A stretch of DNA of 64,000 nucleotides from Ornatilinea sp. (lineage in GTDB: Bacteria; Chloroflexota; Anaerolineae; Anaerolineales; Anaerolineaceae), in assembly GCA_018433975.1 (NCBI GenBank), contig JAHDQE010000048.1, positions 1-64,000 of the forward strand. The letters are read 5' to 3'. Position 1 is the first letter of the stretch. Each line of letters opens with the position of its first letter. The notes under the pieces are model-generated. The model worked only from the letters and a program-made list of their open reading frames with translations. It was not told the DNA's origin and did no database searches. The position numbers and the translations under genes were made by a program. Positions 8,715-17,551 of the stretch are shown here, piece by piece.

Positions 8715-10079
8715 ATGAGTGATTTACCACAGGTCAATCAGACCATTTCTTCCGAAATCCAGGCTCAGCCTCACAATCGTGAGGCTGACGAAGCCGTGTT
8801 GGGTTCAATTCTGATCAACCCGGAATCTTACTATGACGTCGCTCAATTCCTCCAACCGGATGATTTTTATATTGTCCGAAACCAATGGGTCTGGGAAGCG
8901 TTCAACCGCCTTCACGAACGTCGCAGCCCAATTGACTTTCTGACCGTCTGCGAAGAACTGGAACAGTTTCATCGATTACAGGAGATCGGTGGGGCGGCAT
9001 ATATTATGTCGCTCATCAATCAAACACCGACCTCACTCCATTCGGAAGCATACGCCAGGATTGTCGAAGAGAATTCTATCCGCCGCCGGATGCTGGCATC
9101 CGCAAATGATCTGGCGAAACTGGCTTACGCCAAAGAACAATCCATCGATACGATCTTAAACGAAGCCGAGAAGTCCATCTTCGGCATCAGTGAGCGCCGC
9201 GTTCACCGCGATTTACAGCCCATCCAGCAGGTCCTCAGCGAGGTATACGACCGCGTTGACCAGCTTTCCCGCCGCGACGAGGAAATTTACGGCGTTCCCA
9301 CCGGGTTGATCGATCTGGATAAACTCCTGGGTGGGCTTCAGAAATCGGATTTGCTGATCATCGCCGGGCGCCCCGGTATGGGTAAAACCGGTTTTATGCT
9401 TTCGGTAGCAAAAAACGCTGCCCAGAAACACAAAAAACACGTTGCAATGTTTTCGCTGGAAATGTCCAACGAACAGCTTGTGCAGCGTCTGATCGCTCAG
9501 GAAACCGGCATCGATACGCAGCGGCTGCGCACCGGCAAACTTACCGAAGAAGAGTGGCCGCTTTTCACTCACGCCATTGAAGTGCTGGCGGATACCCATA
9601 TTTTCCTTGACGACACCCCCGCCATCACACCGCTTCAACTGCGCACCAAATGCCGCAGACTGCACCTTGAATACGAGCTGGACCTGATCGTAATTGACTA
9701 CCTCCAATTGATGAGCGGCGATATGCACAACGATAACCGCGTCCAGGAAGTATCGTATATCTCCCGGAATCTCAAAGTGCTGGCTCGTGAGTTAAACGTC
9801 CCGGTTCTGGTCGGCGCACAGCTCTCCCGTGCGGTGGAACAGCGGGCGGACAAACGCCCCGTGCTTTCCGACCTCCGCGAATCGGGCAGTCTTGAACAGG
9901 ACGCCGATATCGTCATGTTCATCCACCGGCCGGACGCGCTGGAAAAAGACAGCCCCCGCCAGAACATTGCCGAGATCCTCGTTTCGAAGCACCGTAACGG
10001 CCCCACCCACCCCGGCATCGAGCTGGTATTCCTGAACAGATTGGCACGCTTTGAAAACGCCGCAACGGCTGCGCGATGA
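8715..10079 (+). CDS. dnaB: Replicative DNA helicase DnaB
   Basis: Hexameric 5'-3' helicase that opens the replication fork and recruits primase. At 454 residues it has the standard length. The N-terminal domain (about 20-120) is followed by a linker and a RecA-like domain with Walker A GRPGMGKTG (about 218-226), Walker B LDLIVIDYLQLM, and the DnaB motif QLSRAVEQRADKRPVLSDLR. No intein is present. The next two plus-strand genes encode a DnaD-like protein and a DnaC-type loader, which makes this a helicase-loading cluster. The start codon overlaps the end of a leader that begins right after the BFN terminator. Confidence 0.97.
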   Translation: MSDLPQVNQTISSEIQAQPHNREADEAVLGSILINPESYYDVAQFLQPDDFYIVRNQWVWEAFNRLHERRSPIDFLTVCEELEQFHRLQEIGGAAYIMSLINQTPTSLHSEAYARIVEENSIRRRMLASANDLAKLAYAKEQSIDTILNEAEKSIFGISERRVHRDLQPIQQVLSEVYDRVDQLSRRDEEIYGVPTGLIDLDKLLGGLQKSDLLIIAGRPGMGKTGFMLSVAKNAAQKHKKHVAMFSLEMSNEQLVQRLIAQETGIDTQRLRTGKLTEEEWPLFTHAIEVLADTHIFLDDTPAITPLQLRTKCRRLHLEYELDLIVIDYLQLMSGDMHNDNRVQEVSYISRNLKVLARELNVPVLVGAQLSRAVEQRADKRPVLSDLRESGSLEQDADIVMFIHRPDALEKDSPRQNIAEILVSKHRNGPTHPGIELVFLNRLARFENAATAAR

Positions 10080-10132
10080 TCTCCTTTGTGAAGACTTTAA
10101 ATTTTCGAGAGAAAACCGGTAAAGGGTAAGGA

Positions 10133-10843
10133 ATGAGCATGAGTCCTTTTGTAGGGTTTTCCAAAAAAACAAACCATCTTACATCCATTCCATCCCAATT
10201 CTTCTCGGAATTACTGCCGGAAATCGACAGTCTGGAAGAATTAAAAATCTGTTTGTATGTAATGTGGTATCTAAGTCATCAGGAAGGGCCTGTCCAGTTC
10301 ATTACAAAACAGGTTTTTCTGGAAGATGTCCGGTTTATGAAGGGTCTGGATAAAGACCCAAAACAAGCCCAGAAAGAACTTGAAAATGGCCTGGAGCGGG
10401 CAGTACAGAGGGGTTTTCTTCTTAAAGCCGGCACCACCGGCCCGGAAGAATTTGAAGCCCTTTATTTTCTGAATTCATCGCGCGGGCGCGGCGCAGTCGA
10501 GGCCCTTCAAAAAGGCGAGTGGACTCCCGAGGAAATTCATTGCGCACCGGTCCGCCTTGAACTGGAAAAGCCGAACATTTTTAGGTTATATGAAGAGAAC
10601 ATTGGACCGCTGACCCCGTTGATTGCCGATGCTTTACGGGATGCGGAAACCACTTATACTGCCGCGTGGATAGAAGAAGCCATCCAGATCGCAGTGGAAA
10701 ACAATGTCCGCCGGTGGCGATATATTGAGGCAATCTTAAAATCCTGGCAGAAAGAAGGACGTAATGGAACCGATCGACGAGACCCTGAAGAAGATCACCG
10801 CCGATATTTCGAAGGAAAATATTCGGAATACATCGAATACTGA
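10133..10843 (+). CDS. DnaD-like primosomal protein
   Basis: A 236-residue protein. Residues about 10-115 look like a winged-helix N-terminal domain. Residues about 150-215 match the DnaD/DnaB_2 C-terminal domain: FRLYEENIGPLTPLIADAL, the AWIEEAIQIAVENN helix, and the RRWRYIEAILKSWQKEG motif. In Gram-positive bacteria such proteins remodel origin DNA and help load the replicative helicase. It sits between dnaB and a DnaC-type ATPase and overlaps the latter by 80 bp in another frame, so the two are probably coupled. Two in-frame ATG codons (10133, 10139) share the AAGGA site; the first is listed. Confidence 0.85.
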   Translation: MSMSPFVGFSKKTNHLTSIPSQFFSELLPEIDSLEELKICLYVMWYLSHQEGPVQFITKQVFLEDVRFMKGLDKDPKQAQKELENGLERAVQRGFLLKAGTTGPEEFEALYFLNSSRGRGAVEALQKGEWTPEEIHCAPVRLELEKPNIFRLYEENIGPLTPLIADALRDAETTYTAAWIEEAIQIAVENNVRRWRYIEAILKSWQKEGRNGTDRRDPEEDHRRYFEGKYSEYIEY

Positions 10844-12185
10844 GTCCTCTGTTGCCCGTGACTGGGAAGGCGATCCGGATTGCCCTTTGTGCGGAGGGGT
10901 CGGTTACATCCGGCAGGACCTTCCCATCGGTCACCCTGATTTTGGCAAACTCCAGATCTGTACCTGCCGCCAGAAGACGGTTGCTCAGATGGCGCACGAC
11001 CGGCTTTATCGGTTGAGTAACCTGGAGGCTTTCAAACATTTGGATTTTGACAGCTTCAGCACCCAGGGCCGGACGGGACTTGGCGAAGAGCAGATTTCTT
11101 CCTTGCTTATGGCCCACCACACCGCCCGGCAGTTCGCCCAGACCCTGAACGGCTGGCTCCTGTTGATGGGGACATACGGTTGCGGGAAGACTCACCTGGC
11201 AGCCGCGATTGCCAACTTTGCCGTGCAGATGGGGGTGCCTACCCTCTTCTTGACCGTTCCCGATTTACTGGATTGGCTGCGCTTCTCGTATGGCAACACC
11301 GAAACCAGTTTCGAGACCCGTTTCGATGAAATCCGCAATATCCGTCTCCTCGTTCTGGATGACCTCGGCACCCAAAATGCCACCGCCTGGGCCCAGGAAA
11401 AGCTCTTCCAGATCATCAATCACCGCTATGTCAACCGGCTTCCCCTGGTACTGACGACCAACCAGAGCCTTGAAGAAGTTGAAGGGCGCATCCGCTCCCG
11501 CTTGCGGGACCCGGGACTGGTCACCCGCATCGATATCACCGCCCCCGATTACCGCTCCAAAGATCCGAATACCAGCTACCCGCCCTTATCTTCACTCCAC
11601 CTGCACACCAAACAGAGCTTTGGTGAATTCAGCACGCGCGAAAACGAGAAATTATCCCCCGAACAGCAAGGCAGTCTTTTAAAAGCTTTTGAAGCCGCCC
11701 AGCAGTTTGCTGAGACTCCCCGCAACTGGCTGGTATTAATGGGCGGTTACGCAACGGGCAAGACTCATCTGGCGGCCGCCATTGGAAACTACCGCCATGC
11801 CCTCGGGTCTTCCCCCATGTTCGTCGTCACGCCCGATTTACTGGACCACCTCCGGGCAACCTTCAACCCCAACAGCACCGTATCCTATGATCGTCTTTTT
11901 AATGACGTCCGCACGGCATCCTTATTAATCCTGGACGACCTTGGAACCCAGAGTGCCACTCCCTGGGCTAAGGAGAAACTCTATCAGATATTAAACTATC
12001 GCTACAATGCGGAGTTGCCCACCGTGATTACGACATCCTCATCTCTGGAGGAATTGGACCCTCGTATCCTTAGTAGAATGCTAGACAAACGGATTTGCGA
12101 CATTCATGGGCTAAAAGTTCCTCCTTATCGCCCCCAAGGTCCGGTCAAAAGATCGATCAAACGCCGGCGTCCGGCTTCATCCTGA
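10764..12185 (+). CDS. DnaC/DnaI-type helicase loader with two tandem AAA+ domains
   Basis: A 473-residue ATPase likely to load DnaB. The N-terminus has a zinc-binding-like set, CPLCGG about residue 40 and ICTC about residue 65, as in DnaI-type loaders. Two copies of the DnaC ATPase module follow. Copy 1 (about 95-250) has Walker A GTYGCGKTH and Walker B LLVLDDLGTQNA. Copy 2 (about 285-455) has GGYATGKTH and LLILDDLGTQSA. Both keep the downstream Asn/Thr-Ser sensor region (LTTNQSLEE, ITTSSSLEE). Ordinary DnaC/DnaI proteins have one copy and are about 250-310 residues. A basic tail (KRSIKRRRP) closes the protein. A stand-alone IstB-like ATPase is less likely because no transposase is nearby. 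Confidence 0.85.
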   Translation: MEPIDETLKKITADISKENIRNTSNTESSVARDWEGDPDCPLCGGVGYIRQDLPIGHPDFGKLQICTCRQKTVAQMAHDRLYRLSNLEAFKHLDFDSFSTQGRTGLGEEQISSLLMAHHTARQFAQTLNGWLLLMGTYGCGKTHLAAAIANFAVQMGVPTLFLTVPDLLDWLRFSYGNTETSFETRFDEIRNIRLLVLDDLGTQNATAWAQEKLFQIINHRYVNRLPLVLTTNQSLEEVEGRIRSRLRDPGLVTRIDITAPDYRSKDPNTSYPPLSSLHLHTKQSFGEFSTRENEKLSPEQQGSLLKAFEAAQQFAETPRNWLVLMGGYATGKTHLAAAIGNYRHALGSSPMFVVTPDLLDHLRATFNPNSTVSYDRLFNDVRTASLLILDDLGTQSATPWAKEKLYQILNYRYNAELPTVITTSSSLEELDPRILSRMLDKRICDIHGLKVPPYRPQGPVKRSIKRRRPASS

Positions 12186-12200
12186 GTCCTTGTAATTTGC

Positions 12201-12229
12201 TTGACGGGATACAACAACAAACTTACAAT
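12201..12229 (+). promoter_or_regulatory. Promoter of the cobalamin uptake operon
   Basis: TTGACG (12201-12206), 17-bp spacer, TACAAT (12224-12229), just upstream of the riboswitch. Confidence 0.75.
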
Positions 12230-12239
12230 CAATTTAACA

Positions 12240-12378
12240 ATCGAATAAGCCAATCCAGTGCTCTTCCCCCGGATGGGAAGCTCAAAGGTGAAACCGGTCA
12301 AAGTCCGGTGCTGTCCCGCAACTGTAAAGAGAAACTTTCTCTAAGCCAGGTCATCCGCTCCGATTGGCGTTTTCCACA
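12240..12378 (+). promoter_or_regulatory. Cobalamin riboswitch
   Basis: The stretch holds the landmarks of the B12 aptamer in order. GGTGAAACCGG starts at about 12288. AAAGTCCGGTGCTGTCCCGC and ACTGTAA follow, and the B12 box AAGCCAGGTCATCCGC ends at about 12358. It precedes a BtuFCD-type importer, so binding of adenosylcobalamin should shut expression off. Confidence 0.95.
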
Positions 12379-12432
12379 CTCTCGAGGAAAGGAAGTGGGA
12401 ACCTCAAAAAACCATCCTTTGAATTCCCGATC

Positions 12433-12463
12433 TCCCTGTCCAGATAGACAGGGATTTTGATTT
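12433..12463 (+). terminator. Riboswitch expression-platform terminator
   Basis: TCCCTGTC (12433-12440) / GACAGGGA (12447-12454), 6-nt loop, then TTTTGATTT. It sits between the aptamer and btuF, which points to transcriptional rather than translational control. Confidence 0.8.
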
Positions 12464-12510
12464 AATCTTTAAAAGAATCACCTTAACTTTAAAACCATAA
12501 AGAGGAAGAA

Positions 12511-13440
12511 ATGAAGAAATTATTTCAAACCATCACGGTTTTCATTTTAATCGCTATGACCATGGGGGCCTGCAGCCCCAATACCCCCGCCGCGCCGGAA
12601 GTAGCATCCGCCCAGATTACCCTGACGGATGGCCTGGGGCGGGAAGTCTCGCTCGCAGAGCCTGCTCAAAAGATCGTCTCCCTCGCCCCCTCCAACACCG
12701 AGATCTTATTTGCGATTGGTGCCGGAAGCCAGGTGATCGGGCTGGACGATTTCTCTAATTTCCCCGCAGAGGTTGAAGGCATCCCCACTGTAGGCGGAAC
12801 ATCCGATTACAACCTCGAAAAAATCGTCGAGCTGGGACCGGACCTGGTTCTGGCAGCAGAGATCAACAATCCTGAAGATGTTAAAGCCATCGAAGACCTG
12901 GGCATCACCATTTTCTACCTGTCGAACCCGGAGGACATGGAGGGTATGTATGAAAACCTCCGCACCGTCGCAAAGCTCACCGGTCACAGTGAGTCAACCG
13001 AAGAACTGATCCTTTCCTTACAGGATCGGGTTCAATCTGTCACCGAGAAGATCGCGGGGGCGGAAGATCGCCCGGCTGTATTTTACGAATTGGATGGGAC
13101 CGACCCGGCAAAACCCTGGACCAGCGGCCCGGGGACTTTCATCACGCTCCTCATTGAAATGGCAGGAGGGAAAAACATCGGTGCCGAATTGGATCTGCCC
13201 TGGGCACAGATCAGCCAGGAAGAACTGATCGTTCAGGATCCCGATATCATCCTTCTGGGGGATGCCCAGTGGGGAACCACTCCCGAAATGGTAGCGGATC
13301 GTCCGGGGTGGAGTGTTATCAAAGCCGTACAGGAAGGGAAGGTCCTGCCGTTCAATGATGATCTGGTCAGCCGGCCCGGGCCGAGACTGGTCGACGGGCT
13401 GGAAGACCTGGCCCAGGCCATTCATCCCGAATTGTATTAA
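12511..13440 (+). CDS. Cobalamin ABC transporter substrate-binding lipoprotein (BtuF-like)
   Basis: A 309-residue class III periplasmic-binding protein anchored in the membrane as a lipoprotein. The signal peptide ends in the lipobox MGAC at about residues 18-21, followed by a short Pro/Ala linker. The family features follow: GREVSLAEPAQKIVSLAPSN, ILFAIGAGSQVIGLDDFSN, and LGPDLVLAA. Siderophore and vitamin B12 binding proteins share this fold. The cobalamin riboswitch immediately upstream makes B12 or a corrinoid precursor the likely ligand. It is the first gene of the btuFCD-type operon, 11 bp before the permease. Confidence 0.92.
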   Translation: MKKLFQTITVFILIAMTMGACSPNTPAAPEVASAQITLTDGLGREVSLAEPAQKIVSLAPSNTEILFAIGAGSQVIGLDDFSNFPAEVEGIPTVGGTSDYNLEKIVELGPDLVLAAEINNPEDVKAIEDLGITIFYLSNPEDMEGMYENLRTVAKLTGHSESTEELILSLQDRVQSVTEKIAGAEDRPAVFYELDGTDPAKPWTSGPGTFITLLIEMAGGKNIGAELDLPWAQISQEELIVQDPDIILLGDAQWGTTPEMVADRPGWSVIKAVQEGKVLPFNDDLVSRPGPRLVDGLEDLAQAIHPELY

Positions 13441-13451
13441 ATCGATAAAAT

Positions 13452-14483
13452 ATGCGGACCGCGATCACAACCCGCCCCTTCCTTTTCAGCATTGTGCTCT
13501 TAATCTTCATCCTGCTTTTAAGCGTGGGGGTGGGGAGTGTGTTCATTCCGCCGCAGATACTGGTTAATCTCATCGCCCAGCGCGTCTCCAGCCGGATCAT
13601 TCCCTCCGACCTTCAATCTTTCTCAACCATTCTTTTTGAACTGCGCCTCCCCCGAACGATTTTGATCGCGCTCACCGGAGCCGCCCTGGCAGGCAGCGGT
13701 GCTTCCTACCAGGGGTTGTTCCGGAACCCGCTGGCAGATCCCTATCTGATCGGCGTCGCCTCCGGCGCAGGGTTAGGAGCGGTGCTGGCCATGAGCATTC
13801 GCTGGCCCTATACCACGCTTGGCCTGCTGGCGGTGCCTGTGGCCGCTTTTATCAGTGCCCTCCTCACCGTATTGCTGGTCTATCAAATTGCCAGAATAGG
13901 AAAGACCGTTCCCACAACGAATTTGATCCTGGCCGGTGTTGCCATCAGCTCTCTGGCCACGGCCATAACTTCGTTTTTAATGATTACCTCAACCCATGAA
14001 CTGCACCGCGCGGTTGCCTGGCTGTTGGGCGGGTCAACAACCACCGGATGGCAGGCCATCTGGGTGATTCTGCCGTATATCGCGCTTGGCCTGGCCGTTC
14101 AGGCCGCCATGGGGCACGCCATGAATGTGCTCCAGTTTGGGGATGAACAGGCCGAGCAGTTGGGGCTTTCGGTTGGCCGGGCGCGGTGGATCATCATCCT
14201 GTCGGCTTCCCTGACAACTGCCGCCGCCGTCTCCTTCTCCGGCATCATTGGGTTTGTCGGATTAATTATTCCGCACATCGTTCGCTTGGTCTGGGGCGGC
14301 GATTATCGTCGCCTGATCCCGCTTTCCATCCTGAACGGCGCCAGTCTGTTATTGCTGGCCGATATCGCGGCCCGGATCGTCCTCGCGCCGCAAGAGCTGC
14401 CCGTCGGAATTATCACGGCCATTGGCGGCGCGCCTTTCTTCCTGTGGCTTTTAAAACGCTCCAAACAAGAAAATTACTGGTGA
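13452..14483 (+). CDS. FecCD/BtuC family ABC permease
   Basis: A 343-residue inner-membrane permease with about ten hydrophobic segments. The family signatures are LRLPRTILIALTGAALAGSG with QGLFRNPLADPYLIGVASGAGLGA, and the cytoplasmic coupling region FSGIIGFVGLIIPHIVRLVWGG. It forms the homodimeric translocation channel for the corrinoid delivered by the upstream lipoprotein. It is followed 5 bp later by the ATPase gene. Confidence 0.95.
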   Translation: MRTAITTRPFLFSIVLLIFILLLSVGVGSVFIPPQILVNLIAQRVSSRIIPSDLQSFSTILFELRLPRTILIALTGAALAGSGASYQGLFRNPLADPYLIGVASGAGLGAVLAMSIRWPYTTLGLLAVPVAAFISALLTVLLVYQIARIGKTVPTTNLILAGVAISSLATAITSFLMITSTHELHRAVAWLLGGSTTTGWQAIWVILPYIALGLAVQAAMGHAMNVLQFGDEQAEQLGLSVGRARWIIILSASLTTAAAVSFSGIIGFVGLIIPHIVRLVWGGDYRRLIPLSILNGASLLLLADIAARIVLAPQELPVGIITAIGGAPFFLWLLKRSKQENYW

Positions 14484-14488
14484 ATCGG

Positions 14489-15253
14489 ATGCTGGAAGTT
14501 GAAAACATCTCTGTCTCTTACGAAACACAAACCGTCCTGCGGGATATCAGCTTTTGCATAAAAAAGGGAAAAATACTGGCGGTCATCGGGCCAAACGGGG
14601 TTGGAAAATCCACCCTCATCCGGGCGTTGAGCGGCGTTTTACCTTTGCGTTCCGGAAAGATCAAGGTATCGGGGAAGGATATTTCTCAAATAAAACCCTC
14701 CGAGAGAGCAAAATTAATTGCCGTGGTTCCGCAGGTTCATACCCTGCCGCCCGTGTTTACGGGGCGCGAAATGGTCCGTCTGGGGCGCACGCCCCATTTG
14801 AACTGGTTGGGGAATTTCTCCAAAAGCGACGAGGAGATCACCTGGAACGTGATGCAGCGAACCCACACTCTGGAACTGGCTGAACGCAGAGTTGGGGAAA
14901 TCTCCGGCGGGGAACAGCAGCGCCTGCTGCTTGCAAGAGCATTGGCCCAGAGCACACCGGTCCTCATGCTGGATGAGCCCACTTCCCATCTGGACTTAAA
15001 GTTCCAGATCAACTTTCTGGATCACGTCCAATCGCTTGCCCGGGAAGATGACCTGACCGTGGTCATCACCCTGCACGATCTCAATTTGGTGTCCCGGTAC
15101 GCAGATCAGGTGGCTCTTCTGGTCGATGAAAAGCTGTTTGCCGGCGGCACCCCGGAAGAAGTCTTAACGCCGGAACTTCTCGGCCAGGCCTACGATCTGC
15201 CGCTGCATGTCATTCCGGACAACTACACCGGATTCAAAATCATCCTGCCCTGA
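14489..15253 (+). CDS. Cobalamin ABC transporter ATP-binding protein (BtuD/FecE type)
   Basis: A 254-residue ATPase with Walker A GPNGVGKST (about 35-43), Q-loop VPQVHTLPP, signature ISGGEQQRL, Walker B VLMLDEPTSHLD and the H-loop ITLHDLNL. It energises the FecCD permease. The start is the ATG at 14489; a longer in-frame reading upstream runs through the permease gene and is not real. The last 20 residues (DLPLHVIPDNYTGFKIILP) are typical of iron/B12-type ATPases. It ends the riboswitch-controlled operon. Confidence 0.95.
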   Translation: MLEVENISVSYETQTVLRDISFCIKKGKILAVIGPNGVGKSTLIRALSGVLPLRSGKIKVSGKDISQIKPSERAKLIAVVPQVHTLPPVFTGREMVRLGRTPHLNWLGNFSKSDEEITWNVMQRTHTLELAERRVGEISGGEQQRLLLARALAQSTPVLMLDEPTSHLDLKFQINFLDHVQSLAREDDLTVVITLHDLNLVSRYADQVALLVDEKLFAGGTPEEVLTPELLGQAYDLPLHVIPDNYTGFKIILP

Positions 15254-15309
15254 TTTATAGAGATTTACGGGAAACACAAACCCAATGGATATCAGGTATA
15301 CTTGGAACT

Positions 15310-15954
15310 ATGGAATTTGAAGTATTGTTTTTTGATCTGGATGAGACCCTGTACCCCGCGGGGAATGGTGTCTGGGAAGCAATTGCCGAACGAATTAATC
15401 TATATATTCACCAGCATTTAAATCTGAACTGGGAAGAAATTCCTGCTCTGCGCAACCAATACTACTCAAAGTACGGCACAACGCTCCGCGGCCTTGAAGT
15501 AGTTCATCAAATTGATACCCAGGAATACCTGCGCTTTGTCCACGACATTCCCATTTCCAACTATTTGCAGCCTAACCCGCAGCTCCGGGAAATGTTATTA
15601 AGTTTTTTCCAACCCAAATACATTTTCACCAACGCAGACCACAACCACGCCAGACGGGTATTAAAAGCGCTGGACATTGAAGACTGCTTTGAAGGTGTTT
15701 TGGATGTAAACAGCGTTTCTCCATATTGCAAACCACAGCCGGAAGCTTACGAAATTGTCCTCAAGCAGTTGGACCTCACCCCCAGCACACAGACTGTCTT
15801 GATCGACGATAAAGTCACCAACCTGCAAACGGCCAGCCGTTTTGGTTTCTTTACGGTGCTGGTGGGACATAACAGCAGCGGCCCGGTTGAGGGGGTGAAT
15901 GCCCAGATTTCGAACATTCTGGATCTGTCGAGGGTGCTTAACGATAAAAATTGA
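15310..15954 (+). CDS. HAD-family hydrolase, pyrimidine 5'-nucleotidase type
   Basis: A 214-residue HAD hydrolase. Motif I is FFDLDETLYP (nucleophile Asp9, acid/base Asp11), motif II is FTNADHNHA, motif III is KPQPEAYE, and motif IV is VLIDDKVTNL. The arrangement with HQHLNLNW in the cap matches the SDT1/PHM8-like pyrimidine 5'-nucleotidase group, which dephosphorylates UMP or CMP. A TATACT box lies 7 nt before the ATG and no ribosome-binding site is visible, so the mRNA may be leaderless or nearly so. Confidence 0.85.
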   Translation: MEFEVLFFDLDETLYPAGNGVWEAIAERINLYIHQHLNLNWEEIPALRNQYYSKYGTTLRGLEVVHQIDTQEYLRFVHDIPISNYLQPNPQLREMLLSFFQPKYIFTNADHNHARRVLKALDIEDCFEGVLDVNSVSPYCKPQPEAYEIVLKQLDLTPSTQTVLIDDKVTNLQTASRFGFFTVLVGHNSSGPVEGVNAQISNILDLSRVLNDKN

Positions 15955-16121
15955 TGGACTTACCGGTCCGGTTTATGCTGCATCCGGCTCAATCCGCATG
16001 GGGGACTCAGCAGCGCATCCAAATTAAAAATAATATTGTACATTTATGATGGTTTAATAAAATTATGGTACGCTTATCCCATAGTGAATAATTTGTTTCG
16101 CAGAACAGGAGATTTTTAACG

Positions 16122-17378
16122 ATGAAATCTTTACGGTCCCTCTTGATCATTGTTATCGCCATAGTGCTTCTTTTGGGAGCTTTTTCCGGAGGAATACTCA
16201 TTGGGTGGGCAATTCCAGGAGGTCCCGATTCCGCGTTGGGGGCGATTGCAGGCAGCAGTTCCAACAGTGTGGATGAATTATCCAGCCAGAGCGATACCCC
16301 TGAAGATTTACAAACCCTCTTCACCCCATTTTGGGAAACCTGGAATATCGTCCACGATGTGTATGTCGACCAGCCTGTTGACGATGTAGAGATGATGCGT
16401 GGAGCCATCAGCGGCATGTTGGATTCACTGGGTGACCAGCACACTTCTTATATGGCTCCCGATTTATATGAAGAGCAGAATTCCACCCTGGAAGGGCAGG
16501 AATACGGCGGTATTGGAGCCTGGGTGGATATCAACGGGGATTACTTGATGATCGTCAAACCCATGCCGGGGACTCCCGCTGAAAATGCCGGGCTTCAACC
16601 CTTTGACCTCGTCATCGCCGTGGATGGCGAAGATATGACCGGTGTAGCGGGAGAAGATGTGTTGAACCACGTCCTCGGGCCTGCCGGCTCAACGGTCGTG
16701 CTTACCATTCAACGGGGGGATGAGAACCCCGAAATATTCGACGTCTCGATCATCCGTAAAAAGATCGTCGTCCCCAGCGTCGAGAGTAAAATGCTGGATG
16801 AAAACATGGCTTACATCCGGCTCTATAATTTTGGAGAAAAAACCGAGGATGAACTCCAGCAATCCCTGAAAGAACTTCTGGCGGAAAATCCCGATGGATT
16901 GATTCTTGACCTGCGCAACAATGGCGGCGGCTACCTTAACACCGCCATCGATGTGGTTTCGGAATTCATCAAACCCGATCAGGTCGTGATGTATGAGGAA
17001 TTCGGAGATGGAAGTCGCACCACCTACAAAGCAAAACGTGGCGGCCTGGCCACGGACATCCCCCTGATTGTACTCGTCAATGAGGGGACCGCTTCCGCTT
17101 CTGAAATTACCGCCGGGGCAATCCAGGATACCAAACGTGGTTTGTTAGTAGGCACAACGACGTTTGGGAAAGGTTCTGTCCAAAATTGGATCGCTCTCTC
17201 AAATGACCAGGGTGGCATTCGTGTTACAACCGCACGCTGGCTGACACCACTGGAACGCCAGATCCATCAGGTAGGGCTGGAACCGGACGTCAAAGTCGAA
17301 TTCACGGAAGAAGACGCTCTGGCAGGCGTTGATCCCCAACTTGAAAAAGCTGTTGAGTTATTAAAGGCAATGAAATAA
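16122..17378 (+). CDS. S41 family C-terminal processing peptidase
   Basis: A 418-residue secreted or membrane-anchored serine protease. An N-terminal hydrophobic segment (about 6-28) is an uncleaved anchor or signal peptide. A PDZ domain (about 120-205, GIGAWVDINGDYLMIVKPM) precedes the peptidase domain. The catalytic Ser lies in NEGTASASEI and the Lys in TTFGKGSVQNW. Such enzymes trim or degrade envelope proteins from the C-terminus. AGGAG lies upstream of the ATG. It is a single-gene unit with a strong terminator. Confidence 0.95.
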   Translation: MKSLRSLLIIVIAIVLLLGAFSGGILIGWAIPGGPDSALGAIAGSSSNSVDELSSQSDTPEDLQTLFTPFWETWNIVHDVYVDQPVDDVEMMRGAISGMLDSLGDQHTSYMAPDLYEEQNSTLEGQEYGGIGAWVDINGDYLMIVKPMPGTPAENAGLQPFDLVIAVDGEDMTGVAGEDVLNHVLGPAGSTVVLTIQRGDENPEIFDVSIIRKKIVVPSVESKMLDENMAYIRLYNFGEKTEDELQQSLKELLAENPDGLILDLRNNGGGYLNTAIDVVSEFIKPDQVVMYEEFGDGSRTTYKAKRGGLATDIPLIVLVNEGTASASEITAGAIQDTKRGLLVGTTTFGKGSVQNWIALSNDQGGIRVTTARWLTPLERQIHQVGLEPDVKVEFTEEDALAGVDPQLEKAVELLKAMK

Positions 17379-17403
17379 ACCAATAGAAATAAATTAATTT
17401 TAG

Positions 17404-17448
17404 ATAACAGCTCTTCTAACCATAAAAGAGCTGTTATTAAGATTTTTA
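17404..17448 (+). terminator. Terminator after the S41 peptidase gene
   Basis: 12-bp perfect stem ATAACAGCTCTT (17404-17415) / AAGAGCTGTTAT (17426-17437), followed by a TAAGATTTTTA tail. Confidence 0.8.
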
Positions 17449-17486
17449 CCGGGGATATTTCCCCAAAACTCTTTAAAATTATTTAA

Positions 17487-17515
17487 TTGACAGTTCATCC
17501 AGCGCGGTGTATAAT
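17487..17515 (+). promoter_or_regulatory. Consensus promoter of the S1-domain gene
   Basis: TTGACA (17487-17492), 17-bp spacer, TATAAT (17510-17515): a perfect sigma70 match, predicting strong expression. Transcription would start about 30 nt before the ATG at 17552. Confidence 0.9.
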
Positions 17516-17551
17516 TGACGCTTGCTGAAAATTATAAATGGAGTGTGGCTT

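Noticed and set aside
12433..12463. Independent terminator of the loader gene rather than part of the riboswitch
   Set aside because: A separate promoter (12201-12229) and the aptamer lie between the loader gene and this hairpin, so it belongs to the riboswitch leader.
14186..15253. 355-codon reading of the BtuD-like gene
   Set aside because: The first 100 codons run through the permease gene in another frame and are not ATPase-like; the real start is the ATG at 14489.
16007..16444. Minus-strand 145-codon frame overlapping the S41 peptidase start
   Set aside because: It is the complement of the signal anchor and N-terminus of a clear peptidase gene and carries no recognisable domain.
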